Both the position numbers and the translations under genes were made by a program. Below the pieces are notes generated by a model. It was not told the origin of the DNA. It searched no databases and worked only from the letters and a program-made list of their open reading frames with translations. This document shows positions 25,763 through 34,155 of a stretch of 56,111 nt of DNA, piece by piece (the stretch's first letter is position 1; each line of letters begins with the position of its first letter). This DNA is from an uncultured Muribaculaceae bacterium (GTDB lineage: Bacteria; Bacteroidota; Bacteroidia; Bacteroidales; Muribaculaceae), in NCBI GenBank assembly GCA_910585285.1, contig CAJUDL010000022.1, positions 1-56,111 on the forward strand. Reading direction: 5' to 3'.

Positions 25763-26455
25763 GTGATAAAACGAAATATACCGAACAGCATCACCTGCCT
25801 CAATATCACGGCAGGATGCATCGCAATAGTCTTCGCCCTCCGCGGAGACCATATGATATATGGCCTTGAAGCATACAACTGGGCATATATCTTTATAGGT
25901 ATAGCAGCGGTGATGGATTTCCTTGACGGATTCGCTGCGCGTCTACTACATGCATATTCCAATCTCGGCAAGGAGCTGGATTCCCTCTGCGATGCAGTAA
26001 GTTTCGGAGTGGCTCCGGCAATGATACTTTTCTCAACACTGGAAAGATATGGCAATCCGGAATGGATATGCTGGGCATCGCTGTTGATACCTGTATTTGG
26101 TGTGCTCCGTCTCGCCAAATTCAATATCGATACCCGTCAGACCACGAGCTTTATCGGTTTGCCAATCCCTGCCAACGCCATCTTCTGGATAGGATATACA
26201 GCATTGTGCAATGACATGTCAGGCATTATGTGCGAATGGTGGTTTATAGTCCCCGTACTTTTGGTGGAATGCTGGTTGATGGTATCACCCCTGAAACTGT
26301 TCTCACTCAAGTTCAAGACATGGGGATGGAAAGGCAACCAGTTCCGCTGGCTTCTTATAGTCACGGCTATTGTGCTGGTATTCTGTGCCGGTGTTGCGGG
26401 ATTGATGTGGCTGATTATCGCCTATCTGCTGTATGGGGTGATGAGTAGAGATTAG
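25763..26455 (+). CDS. pssA: CDP-diacylglycerol-serine O-phosphatidyltransferase
   Basis: A 230-residue integral membrane enzyme that makes phosphatidylserine from CDP-diacylglycerol and serine. The CDP-alcohol phosphotransferase motif D-G-x2-A-R-x8-G-x3-D-x3-D is intact (DGFAARLL, then GKELDSLCD, residues about 54-75). About six further hydrophobic segments follow. The start is GTG at 25763. No upstream ATG is available and the N-terminus MIKRNIPNSITCLNI is normal for the family. It works directly upstream of Psd in the pathway. The stop codon TAG is the first of several in a GTGTTAG/CTTTAGG repeat stretch (26453-26497). Confidence 0.93.
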   Translation: MIKRNIPNSITCLNITAGCIAIVFALRGDHMIYGLEAYNWAYIFIGIAAVMDFLDGFAARLLHAYSNLGKELDSLCDAVSFGVAPAMILFSTLERYGNPEWICWASLLIPVFGVLRLAKFNIDTRQTTSFIGLPIPANAIFWIGYTALCNDMSGIMCEWWFIVPVLLVECWLMVSPLKLFSLKFKTWGWKGNQFRWLLIVTAIVLVFCAGVAGLMWLIIAYLLYGVMSRD

Positions 26456-26538
26456 GCTTTAGGTGTTAGGTGTTAGACTTTAGGCTTTAGAGTTGGGAAT
26501 TCTTATGAATTGCGCACAACGCGATTAAACTTTTAAAC

Positions 26539-26565
26539 TTCAACTTTACGCTTGCGAAAGTTGAA
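26539..26565 (+). repeat. CGCTTGCG-loop hairpin before the DUF4834-like gene
   Basis: A 9-bp stem TTCAACTTT/AAAGTTGAA with loop ACGCTTGCG, the complement of the CGCAAGCG loop seen elsewhere. It ends 15 nt before the TTG start at 26581. Confidence 0.75.
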
Positions 26566-26580
26566 TAAAACAGGTAAATA

Positions 26581-26991
26581 TTGGGAATTATATTTATAAT
26601 ATTAATAGTTACTATGTTTATCTTCTGGCCTCAGATAACCAGATGGATACATAGATTTATGGCTCGGCGTGCCGAAGATATGGTGCGCAAGATGGCGGGA
26701 ATGCCCTCCCGAAAGGAGGAGGAACGCCGTCGCAAACAACAGGAAAAACAACAGCGGGCATCAGGTTCACGTAGCAACTACAGTCGCGATCCACGCTCCG
26801 GAGGATATGCCGCCAACCCTGAAGAGGTTGTGCGCAATATGCAACAATATGCCGAAGATGTAGAATTTGTTGAGACAAAGGAATATTCAGAGACAGAGAT
26901 CCGTGAAGACGACACCAAAGGCAATCAGCGTATCTATCGTGAAAGCCAGGTATCCGATGTTGAATTTATTGAAATAAAAGACAATGGGTAA
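26581..26991 (+). CDS. DUF4834-like small membrane protein
   Basis: A 136-residue protein with one N-terminal membrane segment (GIIFIILIVTMFIFWP) followed by a basic, Arg/Gln-rich stretch (RKEEERRRKQQEKQQRA) and an acidic C-terminal region with two similar motifs (VEFVETKEYSE and VEFIEIKDNG). It resembles the DUF4834 family of Bacteroidetes. The likely start is TTG at 26581. An ATG at 26614 would remove part of the membrane helix. It overlaps the next gene by 8 nt and follows pssA. The function is unknown. Confidence 0.75.
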   Translation: MGIIFIILIVTMFIFWPQITRWIHRFMARRAEDMVRKMAGMPSRKEEERRRKQQEKQQRASGSRSNYSRDPRSGGYAANPEEVVRNMQQYAEDVEFVETKEYSETEIREDDTKGNQRIYRESQVSDVEFIEIKDNG

Positions 26992-27823
26992 GACACTATA
27001 CGTCAGCGACCTTGATGGCACACTGATGCAGCCGGGGGCATATCTGTCGCAAAAGACCATCGACATGCTGAATCGGAGCATTGCCGACAGGAAGCTTTTC
27101 ACGATTGCAACAGCCCGCACACCAGCCACCGTGGCAGACATCATAAAAGACGTGAACATGAATATCCCTGCCATAGTCTTCACTGGAGCTGCGATCTGGG
27201 ATCCGAAAACCAAACATTATTCCAGCGTAAAATACATGAATCCAGATGCTGTCAGGAATCTCATCGACACCTATCACCGGATGCATTTCCCTATTTTCCA
27301 TTTCACTCTCGAAGGCGATGTGGTAAACATATATCACATTGGCGGCAAACTCAACGATCTCGAAGAGACGTTTGTAAAGGAACGCATCAAATCTCCTTAT
27401 AAACGCTTCCACTTATCGGACGACGGCACAGAAATCTCGCCTGACGACATAAGCAAAACATTGATATTCTATGGCATGCAGCCGACAGAGTTAGCATCTG
27501 CCGTGCATGCCGAAGCTTGCGAATTGAAAGGATGCCGACATCAATACTACCACGATCTCTATGGTCCGGAAATAGGTCTTATAGATGCGTTCGCGCCCGA
27601 TGCAACAAAAGCAAAGGCAGTAATGGAGATGAAAGAGCAAACCGGAGCCGACAGAGTCGTAGTATTCGGGGATAATCTCAACGACATTCCCATGCTGGAG
27701 GTGGCAGACGTGGCAGTTGCTGTTGAAAACGCGCTGCCAGAAGTTAAAGAAGTCGCGGATATAGTGATTGGACCCAACACCGCAGATTCTGTAGCGGAAT
27801 TCATATTGAATGACAGGGATTAA
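26984..27823 (+). CDS. Cof-type HAD family hydrolase
   Basis: A 279-residue cytoplasmic phosphatase of the HAD superfamily, Cof/IIB subgroup. Motif I is SDLDGTL (nucleophile and acid Asp residues), motif II TATART, motif III the Lys in TKAKAV, and motif IV GDNLNDIPML. The inserted C2 cap domain spans residues about 80-195. Substrates of this group are usually sugar phosphates or flavin-related phosphates and cannot be predicted here. Its start overlaps the previous gene by 8 nt and its stop shares one base with the next start, so translation is coupled. Confidence 0.88.
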   Translation: MGKTLYVSDLDGTLMQPGAYLSQKTIDMLNRSIADRKLFTIATARTPATVADIIKDVNMNIPAIVFTGAAIWDPKTKHYSSVKYMNPDAVRNLIDTYHRMHFPIFHFTLEGDVVNIYHIGGKLNDLEETFVKERIKSPYKRFHLSDDGTEISPDDISKTLIFYGMQPTELASAVHAEACELKGCRHQYYHDLYGPEIGLIDAFAPDATKAKAVMEMKEQTGADRVVVFGDNLNDIPMLEVADVAVAVENALPEVKEVADIVIGPNTADSVAEFILNDRD

Positions 27824-29043
27824 TGTTCATGAAAGGGATTGACAAAAGAACCGGCAAGATGCTGGGGATCGCAGCCTCGGCAATCGCCGTGATCATTTTC
27901 CTGCTGGTGAGCAACAACCTCATAAAGGAGCTTGAAAATCAGGAACGTGACCGAATGAGCATCTGGGCACAGGCAACTGAAAGGCTCGCAAAAGCCAACG
28001 TAGATTCCGATTTCGAATTTCTTTTAGGAATCATCTCCCAAAACAATTCTATTCCGGTGCTGATTTGCGACAAGAACTTCAACATTTCCGAATTCAGAAA
28101 TTTCTCACTTCCCGACAAAGACGACAAAGACAAATCCCTTTTCACCGAGCTCTCTCCGCGAAACAAAGAATATCTACAGAACAGACTCCGCAAGGCGGGT
28201 GGAAACACCCCTCTGAAAGAGATGGTTTCCAAGAACCATCATTTCATAGAAGTTGAGCTATTCGGGGGGGAGAACCAGTATATATATTATGAAGACTCCA
28301 GGCTACTCCGCAGTCTTAGCATTTATCCGTATATACAGATGGCGGTGATGATAATTCTTGCACTCATCATCTATCTCGCCATGGTTTACACCAAACGAGC
28401 AGAACAGAACCGCGTCTGGGTCGGACTTTCCAAAGAGACCGCCCACCAGCTCGGCACTCCCATCTCATCCCTGATGGCATGGACCGAATATCTTCAAGCC
28501 ACCGGAGTTGGTCCGGAGGTGACTGATGAGATAGACAAGGATGTAAAGCGGCTCTCCGTAATCGCAGACAGATTCTCCAAGATCGGTTCGCAACCTGAAA
28601 TGCAGCTTGACTACCTCAATGAAGTCATCTCGAAATCCCTTGATTACATGAAAAGCCGTGTTTCCGGAAGGGTCGAGATTCAGATGCATCTTTCCGAAGA
28701 CGATCATGGAGTGTTGCTGTCACGTCCACTGATAGAATGGGTAATGGAGAATCTGACCAAGAACGCAGTGGACGCGATGCAAGGGGAAGGCAAACTCGAC
28801 ATCACCACAGGCGCTGAGAAAAACATGGTCTGGGTAGAAGTGAAAGACACAGGGAAAGGGATAGCACGCAAAAATTTCAAGACTGTTTTCAATCCCGGCT
28901 ACACAACTAAAAAACGCGGATGGGGACTTGGGCTGACACTTGTGAAGCGCATAGTAGAGGAATATCACAGAGGTAAAATCTACGTAAAGGAATCGGAATT
29001 AGGGAAAGGCACCACCTTCCGCCTCGAATTCCCCGCCGCTTAA
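27823..29043 (+). CDS. Membrane sensor histidine kinase
   Basis: A 406-residue kinase. Two membrane helices (residues about 12-30 and 172-190) enclose a sensor domain of about 140 residues. The dimerisation and phosphoacceptor H-box is SKETAHQLGTPISSLM. The ATPase domain has the N-box ENLTKNAVDAM, G1 box DTGKGI and G2 box GWGLGLTLVKRIVEEY. The ATG at 27823 overlaps the HAD stop codon, and an ATG at 27829 is an alternative. No response regulator is adjacent, so it is an orphan. Its coupling to the phosphatidylethanolamine operon hints at an envelope signal, which is inference only. Confidence 0.88.
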   Translation: MFMKGIDKRTGKMLGIAASAIAVIIFLLVSNNLIKELENQERDRMSIWAQATERLAKANVDSDFEFLLGIISQNNSIPVLICDKNFNISEFRNFSLPDKDDKDKSLFTELSPRNKEYLQNRLRKAGGNTPLKEMVSKNHHFIEVELFGGENQYIYYEDSRLLRSLSIYPYIQMAVMIILALIIYLAMVYTKRAEQNRVWVGLSKETAHQLGTPISSLMAWTEYLQATGVGPEVTDEIDKDVKRLSVIADRFSKIGSQPEMQLDYLNEVISKSLDYMKSRVSGRVEIQMHLSEDDHGVLLSRPLIEWVMENLTKNAVDAMQGEGKLDITTGAEKNMVWVEVKDTGKGIARKNFKTVFNPGYTTKKRGWGLGLTLVKRIVEEYHRGKIYVKESELGKGTTFRLEFPAA

Positions 29044-29094
29044 AACACTCCTTCACTACTTAAATGTTAAGCATCAAATTTCCTTCTGTTTGAT

Positions 29095-29125
29095 TTTGAG
29101 AAAGGTGGAGAATTTATTAATTTTG
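29095..29125 (+). promoter_or_regulatory. Promoter for pheT
   Basis: TTTG (29095-29098), 19 bp, TAATTTTG (29118-29125). This is the cleanest match to the Bacteroidetes housekeeping promoter in the window. The leader would be about 28 nt, and no tRNA-linked leader or T-box is seen. Confidence 0.7.
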
Positions 29126-29159
29126 CAAATCGAAATAATCTGATCAGAAAAATTATTTT

Positions 29160-31646
29160 ATGGATATATCATATAAATGGCTCAAACGCTATATCGATTT
29201 CGATTTGAGCCCGCGTGAGCTTGCAACCACCCTCACTTCTCTTGGTCTTGAATGCGACACGGTAGAGGAAGTTGAGAGCATCCGTGGCGGACTTCGCGGA
29301 GTTGTGATCGGCAAGGTGCTTACCTGCGAAGATCACCCCGATTCAGACCATCTTCATGTAACGACAGTTGACCTCGGCAACGGAGAGCCGACACAGATTG
29401 TATGCGGCGCGCCGAATGTTGCGGCTGGTCAGACAGTTGTTGTTGCCACTGTGGGCACAACCCTCTATGACGGCGACAAGGAATTCCAGATAAAGAAATC
29501 AAAAATCCGTGGCAAGGAGTCTTTCGGCATGATATGCGCCGAAGATGAGCTTGGTTTGGGAACAGACCATGCCGGAATTATGGTGCTTCCCGGTGATGTG
29601 AAGCCCGGCACTCCCGCCTCAGAATATTTCAACGTGGAGAGCGACTACCGCCTTGAGGTGGAGCTAACCCCCAACCGCGTTGATGCAGCCAGCCATTACG
29701 GTGTGGCTCGCGACCTCAAAGCAAAAGAATGGTGCCTGATGGCACAGGGAGAAAAACAGGGTGAGTATCCTGAGATCTCAACCCCTGATACTTCCGCATT
29801 CTCTACCGATCGCCCCGATGGCGCAGTAATAGTGAAAGTTGAAGATGAGCAGGGCTGTCCGCGCTATTCCGGAGTTACAATCCGCGGTGTGGAAGTCAAG
29901 GAATCTCCCGAATGGCTTAAGAACCTTCTGACAGCTGCCGGGCAGAGACCGATCAACAATATCGTAGACATCACGAACTTTGTGCTTCTTGGTATTGGTC
30001 AGCCGTTACACTGCTTCGATCTTGATCATGTTAAGGGTGAGGAGATTGTGGTCCGCACTTGTCCTGCCGGCACGAAATTCACCACTCTTGACGGTGTGGA
30101 GCGCGAGCTTAACGAAACAGACCTGATGATCTGTGACGCAGAGAAACCGATGTGTATCGCAGGTGTGTTCGGAGGTCTTGATTCCGGTGTGACTGAAAGC
30201 ACAAAGAATGTATTTATAGAGAGTGCTTATTTCAATCCTACCCGTGTGCGTCGCACTGCACGCCGTCACGGACTCTCCACCGATGCGTCTTTCCGCTATG
30301 AACGCGGTGCAGACCCATCAATTACTGTTTACGCCGCTCGTCTTGCAGCCAGTCTGATCAAAGAGCTTGCAGGAGGCGAGATCTGCGGAGGAGTGGTTGA
30401 TGTGCTCCCTGCGCCTGTTGAAAAGAAAGAGCTTGATTTCTCACTTTCATACTGCAATAATCTCATAGGTAAAAAACTCCCCGCGGAGTTAGTTAAGTGC
30501 ATCCTCAAGGCTCTTGAATTCGATGTGACCGAAACAGAGGATGCTGATGTGCTCCATCTGAAAGTTCCGACATATCGAGTAGACGTATATCGTCCTTGCG
30601 ATGTTGTGGAAGAGATCCTGCGCGTATATGGCTATAACAATGTGGAGATCGGCGATGAAATGCACGTTTCGCTTTCGCAGCGTGGTGCTACCGATGAAAG
30701 CTACGACATGCAGCAGATCATCAGCGAGCAACTTACAGCCATCGGCTTCTCCGAAATCATGAACAACTCGCTCACTGCAGTAAGTTATTATGAAAATTCG
30801 GAGTTATTACCCTTGGCGAACTGCGTGAAACTGATGAATCCGCTCAGCAACGATCTTGGCGTTATGCGTCAGACACTGCTCTATGGCGGTCTGGAATCAA
30901 TCGCGCACAATGTGAACCGCAAGATGCCGGATCTTAAGTTCTATGAATTCGGCAATATCTATAGATTCTCGCCTGAAAAAGAATTCAACGCCGAGAAACC
31001 GTTAGCCCAATATTCTGAGCGCATGGAGCTTGGATTATGGATGACGGGACGCAAAGAACTCCCCTCATGGAATGTAAAAGCAGAAGAAGCTACTGTTTAT
31101 GACCTCATGGGAATTGTAAACAATATCTTCGCCCGTCTGGGTCTCTCCTCTGCTGCTATTGCTTCGACACAGAGCTCTGACGAAATATTCTCCGCAAAGC
31201 TTGATGTTGCCAGCCGTTCAGGCAAAAGAATAGCCGAAGTCGGACTCGTCCGCTCCACTATCCTTAAGAAATTCGGCATCGAGCAAAGCGTTGCGTATGC
31301 GGCAATCGACTGGGAGGCATTATTTAAGCTGACAGCCAAGAACCGCGTAACATATGCCGAGCTTCCAAAAACTCAGGCTGTGGAGCGCGACCTCGCCCTC
31401 CTCGTTGACAAGAGCGTTAAATTCGCAGACATAGAGGCTGCAATCCGCAAGGCTGAGCGCAAACTCCTCCGCGATGTGCGTCTCTTCGACGTGTATGAAG
31501 GCAAGAACCTCCCCGCAGGCAAGAAGTCTTATGCTGTGTCGATGAAGCTTCAGGACAACGAGAAAACACTTAACGACAAACAGATCGACGCTTCCATGAG
31601 CCGCATCATTGATGCGCTGAAGGCACTCGGAGCAGAACTCAGATAA
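29160..31646 (+). CDS. pheT: Phenylalanyl-tRNA synthetase beta subunit
   Basis: An 828-residue subunit of the cytoplasmic (alpha-beta)2 enzyme that charges tRNA-Phe. The domains in order are: an EMAP-type tRNA-binding domain (residues about 40-150), B3/4 editing domain (about 210-400, with RHGLSTDASFRYERGADP), B5 (about 405-475), catalytic-like core (about 490-700) and a C-terminal ferredoxin-like anticodon-binding domain (about 735-828, with AVERDLALLVDKSVKFADIE). The length is normal. pheS is not in the window, so the two subunits are unlinked here. Confidence 0.96.
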   Translation: MDISYKWLKRYIDFDLSPRELATTLTSLGLECDTVEEVESIRGGLRGVVIGKVLTCEDHPDSDHLHVTTVDLGNGEPTQIVCGAPNVAAGQTVVVATVGTTLYDGDKEFQIKKSKIRGKESFGMICAEDELGLGTDHAGIMVLPGDVKPGTPASEYFNVESDYRLEVELTPNRVDAASHYGVARDLKAKEWCLMAQGEKQGEYPEISTPDTSAFSTDRPDGAVIVKVEDEQGCPRYSGVTIRGVEVKESPEWLKNLLTAAGQRPINNIVDITNFVLLGIGQPLHCFDLDHVKGEEIVVRTCPAGTKFTTLDGVERELNETDLMICDAEKPMCIAGVFGGLDSGVTESTKNVFIESAYFNPTRVRRTARRHGLSTDASFRYERGADPSITVYAARLAASLIKELAGGEICGGVVDVLPAPVEKKELDFSLSYCNNLIGKKLPAELVKCILKALEFDVTETEDADVLHLKVPTYRVDVYRPCDVVEEILRVYGYNNVEIGDEMHVSLSQRGATDESYDMQQIISEQLTAIGFSEIMNNSLTAVSYYENSELLPLANCVKLMNPLSNDLGVMRQTLLYGGLESIAHNVNRKMPDLKFYEFGNIYRFSPEKEFNAEKPLAQYSERMELGLWMTGRKELPSWNVKAEEATVYDLMGIVNNIFARLGLSSAAIASTQSSDEIFSAKLDVASRSGKRIAEVGLVRSTILKKFGIEQSVAYAAIDWEALFKLTAKNRVTYAELPKTQAVERDLALLVDKSVKFADIEAAIRKAERKLLRDVRLFDVYEGKNLPAGKKSYAVSMKLQDNEKTLNDKQIDASMSRIIDALKALGAELR

Positions 31647-31819
31647 TTCAACTTTCGCAAGCGGAAAGTTGAAGTTTAAAAGTTTAATTGCGCAGTGCGC
31701 AGTTTATGAGTTTATTTGATCGATACGAATAAATAAGAAATCAGCCGTATCAGCATCTGATAAACTTTTAAACTCTTAAACTCTTAAACTTTAAGTTGAA
31801 GCTTGCGAAACTTAAATTA
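31647..31819 (+). repeat. 173-bp structured intergenic element, copy 2
   Basis: The element is the same length and order as the copy at 17518-17690, including identical 10-bp left hairpin and right end. The middle stems differ but still pair: GCGCAGTGCGC instead of GCGCTTCGCGC, and GATACG/CGTATC instead of GATGCGAATA/TATTCGCATC. It starts at the base after the pheT stop codon and ends 37 bp before the yebC start. Confidence 0.8.
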
Positions 31820-31856
31820 GATAATAATAAACTAAACAGAGACTACATATAACAAT

Positions 31857-32570
31857 ATGGGAAGAGCATTTGAATATCGTAAAGCCCGCAAACTGAAACG
31901 CTGGGGCAATATGAGCCGCACATTCACTCGTATCGGCAAAGAAATAACCATCGCAGCAAAAGCCGGCGGTCCTGATCCCGATATGAACCCGCGTCTGCGC
32001 GTATTGATGCAGAACGCCAAGGCAGCCAATATGCCTAAGGATACCGTAGAACGCGCCATCAAGAAAGCAACAGACAAGGATGCCGGCGACTACAAGGAGA
32101 TCGTATATGAAGGATACGGACCCCACGGTATCGCGATCGTAGTTGAGACAGCTACCGACAACAACCAGCGTACGGTTGCGAATGTGCGCAGTTATTTCAA
32201 TAAATTCGGAGGCTCCCTCGGCACACAGGGTTCACTCTCATTCCTTTTCGACCACAAGAGCGTATTCCACATCAAACCGAATGCAGATATCGCGCTTGAT
32301 GAATTCGAACTCGATCTGATGGATTTCGAAGCTGAGCTGGAAGCTGAAGAGGAAGAATGGCTCGTTTACGGAGCATTCGACCAGTTCTCAAATCTTCAGA
32401 AATTCTTCGAAGACAAAGGATTGGAAATTGTTTCCGCTGAATTCGAACGCATCCCTACCGATTACAAGGAGGTGACAGCCGAACAGCGCGAGCAGCTCGA
32501 AAAGCTCCTCGACAAATTCGAAGAGGATGAAGACGTGCAGAATGTCTTCCACAATATGAAGGAAGATTAA
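31857..32570 (+). CDS. yebC: YebC/PmpR family protein
   Basis: A 237-residue cytoplasmic protein of the YebC/TACO1 family. It has the three-domain layout and N-terminal signature GRAFEYRKARKLKRWGNMSR, FTRIGKEI and NPRLRVLMQNAKAANMPKD, and the central GYGPHGIAIVVETATDNNQRT. Family members act as transcriptional regulators or help ribosomes pass proline-rich stalls. Which role applies here is not visible. The N-terminus has GRAFEYRK in place of the common AGHSKW, a variation typical of Bacteroidetes. It ends convergently with the LRR gene. Confidence 0.93.
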   Translation: MGRAFEYRKARKLKRWGNMSRTFTRIGKEITIAAKAGGPDPDMNPRLRVLMQNAKAANMPKDTVERAIKKATDKDAGDYKEIVYEGYGPHGIAIVVETATDNNQRTVANVRSYFNKFGGSLGTQGSLSFLFDHKSVFHIKPNADIALDEFELDLMDFEAELEAEEEEWLVYGAFDQFSNLQKFFEDKGLEIVSAEFERIPTDYKEVTAEQREQLEKLLDKFEEDEDVQNVFHNMKED

Positions 32571-32578
32571 TTTCTGAT

Positions 32579-33379
32579 TCAATTGATATTTTTGAAGAGC
32601 TTCCAGCCGGGAGCTCTTCTATATTTTTCTATAGATGCAGAGGGAACCTTGAGAATGCAAGAATCATAGAGAGCGGTCTCATCGGGTTCGAAGATGAAGC
32701 TGTTGCAATCGAAAGGAGGCGGAGTAAGAGACATAACCGTCAAGGTGCGCAGGTTAATGCAACCACTGAAAATCAATTCGCCAAGCAGATTGGCATTGGA
32801 GGGCATCACGGCACTTTTCAGCGATTCGCAATCCGAAAAGGCATAGGATTCCAACTCTTTCATCCCGGCAGGCAACACAATCTCTTCAAGACTTCCGCAC
32901 CGGGAAAAAGCATTGCTGCCTATATGAGTCACAGCTGATGGTATATTGACATGATTCAATTTTCCACAATAGGCAAATGCATGAGAACCGATGTCGTTTA
33001 GCCGTGAGGGGAATTTTACAGCTTCAAGATTATTATTCCATGCGCACATGGCTTTGGGAACAGCCCTGACATTTGCCGGAATTGTCAATTTCGAAATCGC
33101 GCATTCCCTGAAACATCCCTCCCCGAATGTGACAAGGCTTTGAGGTAATTTAATTGCTCTTAGATTGCCACACCCCAGGAACGCATATTCCCCTATAGTT
33201 TTTAATTTTGATCCAGATTCAAAGCGCACCTCTTTAATATCCATCCTGTCGGCAAATTCATATGCCCTGATTTCCGTGACTCTATTCGACACGAATAAAA
33301 CAGAATCCTTCATGACCCAATTCTCGGCATGACCGAAGAATGGAAGAAACATAAGAGATATTAAGAATTTTCTCAGCAT
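32579..33379 (-). CDS. Exported BspA-type leucine-rich repeat protein
   Basis: A 266-residue protein with a signal peptide (MLRKFLISLMFLPFFGHA) and about seven repeats of the BspA or Treponema LRR type (LKTIGEYAFLGCGNLRAIKLP, LNDIGSHAFAYCGKLNHVNIP style) spanning residues about 40-225. Such proteins are extracellular and often bind proteins or surfaces. A closing segment with SCILKVPSASIEKYRRAPGW is typical of the end of these arrays. No lipobox or sorting tail is seen. It is the last gene of a minus-strand run and lies 28 nt after its neighbour. Confidence 0.85.
   Translation of the reverse strand: MLRKFLISLMFLPFFGHAENWVMKDSVLFVSNRVTEIRAYEFADRMDIKEVRFESGSKLKTIGEYAFLGCGNLRAIKLPQSLVTFGEGCFRECAISKLTIPANVRAVPKAMCAWNNNLEAVKFPSRLNDIGSHAFAYCGKLNHVNIPSAVTHIGSNAFSRCGSLEEIVLPAGMKELESYAFSDCESLKSAVMPSNANLLGELIFSGCINLRTLTVMSLTPPPFDCNSFIFEPDETALYDSCILKVPSASIEKYRRAPGWKLFKNIN
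32594..32630 (+). terminator. yebC terminator inside the convergent gene
   Basis: GAAGAGCT (32594-32601) and AGCTCTTC (32612-32619) form an 8-bp stem followed on the plus strand by TATATTTTTCT. The hairpin lies entirely within the last codons of the minus-strand LRR gene. Confidence 0.55.
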
Positions 33380-33407
33380 CTTTTAGAATATAAGCAAATA
33401 CGCAGAA

Positions 33408-33968
33408 TCAGAGGGAGGGGGAGAATTCGGGAGGCAGGATTTTTGCAGGATCTGCCGTATCAGCAGCTATTACAACAATCTTGCTTTCTCCGCGCCAAGG
33501 AAGCGGTGCATGATATCTCTTATACTCCACGCGAACCGGAAGATTGGCATATTGCATCCTGCGCAGCAATGTTGCAACCTGAGGATCCTTGACAGAAAAT
33601 TTGAAATCTTCACGATATACACGTGTGGTATCCATAAGCTCCTTATATGGAAGTATCACCCCTTCGTATGTCTGGAACACAGTGCCCCGTTTCTCAATAT
33701 CTTCCACATAACCATATTGAGTTGCCTCTGATACGTATGGAGAAAAATAACGCAGATATACAGCAATAAAAAGCCCTATTACAACGCCTGCAATAGCAAT
33801 CCATAGCCATAACCGCCAGTCAGGGCGTTTTAAATGTTCGAATTCCGATTCATCCTGCTCCCAATAATCCGGATCTTCCGGTTTAAGGTCAGGCATTCTA
33901 GGAGTTGGCGGTGTCTCCGGGATATCGGGACCGTCAAAAAAATCATTTTTATCGTCGTTGAAATTCAC
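33408..33968 (-). CDS. Single-pass membrane protein of unknown function
   Basis: A 186-residue protein with an acidic, proline-rich cytoplasmic N-terminus (residues 1-50, with PETPPTPRMPDLKPEDPDYW), one membrane helix (about 52-72, LWLWIAIAGVVIGLFIAVY) and an extracytoplasmic domain of about 110 residues including FQTYEGVILPYKELMDTTRVY. I recognise the general type from Bacteroidetes but know no function. It lies between the flippase-like gene and the LRR gene on the minus strand. Confidence 0.75.
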   Translation of the reverse strand: MNFNDDKNDFFDGPDIPETPPTPRMPDLKPEDPDYWEQDESEFEHLKRPDWRLWLWIAIAGVVIGLFIAVYLRYFSPYVSEATQYGYVEDIEKRGTVFQTYEGVILPYKELMDTTRVYREDFKFSVKDPQVATLLRRMQYANLPVRVEYKRYHAPLPWRGESKIVVIAADTADPAKILPPEFSPSL

Positions 33969-33970
33969 GT

Positions 33971-34155
33971 TCGATTAATGTTTAATGTTGAATGTTTAAT
34001 GTGTAATTCCTTCGATTAAAGGGCAATGCATTCGGTTAATGTGCAATATGAAATGTTTAATGTGAAATGTTTGATGGTCAATGCTTGATGTATAGGTTTA
34101 AGAGACATATTCGCCGGATGGAATTAAACATTTCACATTTCACATTTCACATTAT
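33971..34155. repeat. Heptamer inverted repeat, 3' end of the flippase-like gene
   Basis: Runs such as TTTAATG and AATGTGA on the left face ATTTCAC repeats on the right (34127-34153). The right arm encodes the last residues (NVKCEM) and stop codon of the minus-strand gene starting at 34133. The middle contains several imperfect copies of TTCGATTAAA-like loop sequence. Confidence 0.7.

Noticed and set aside
29041..29159. T-box or amino-acid-responsive leader before pheT
   Set aside because: The spacer is short, has a clean housekeeping promoter and shows no T-box hairpin or leader peptide.
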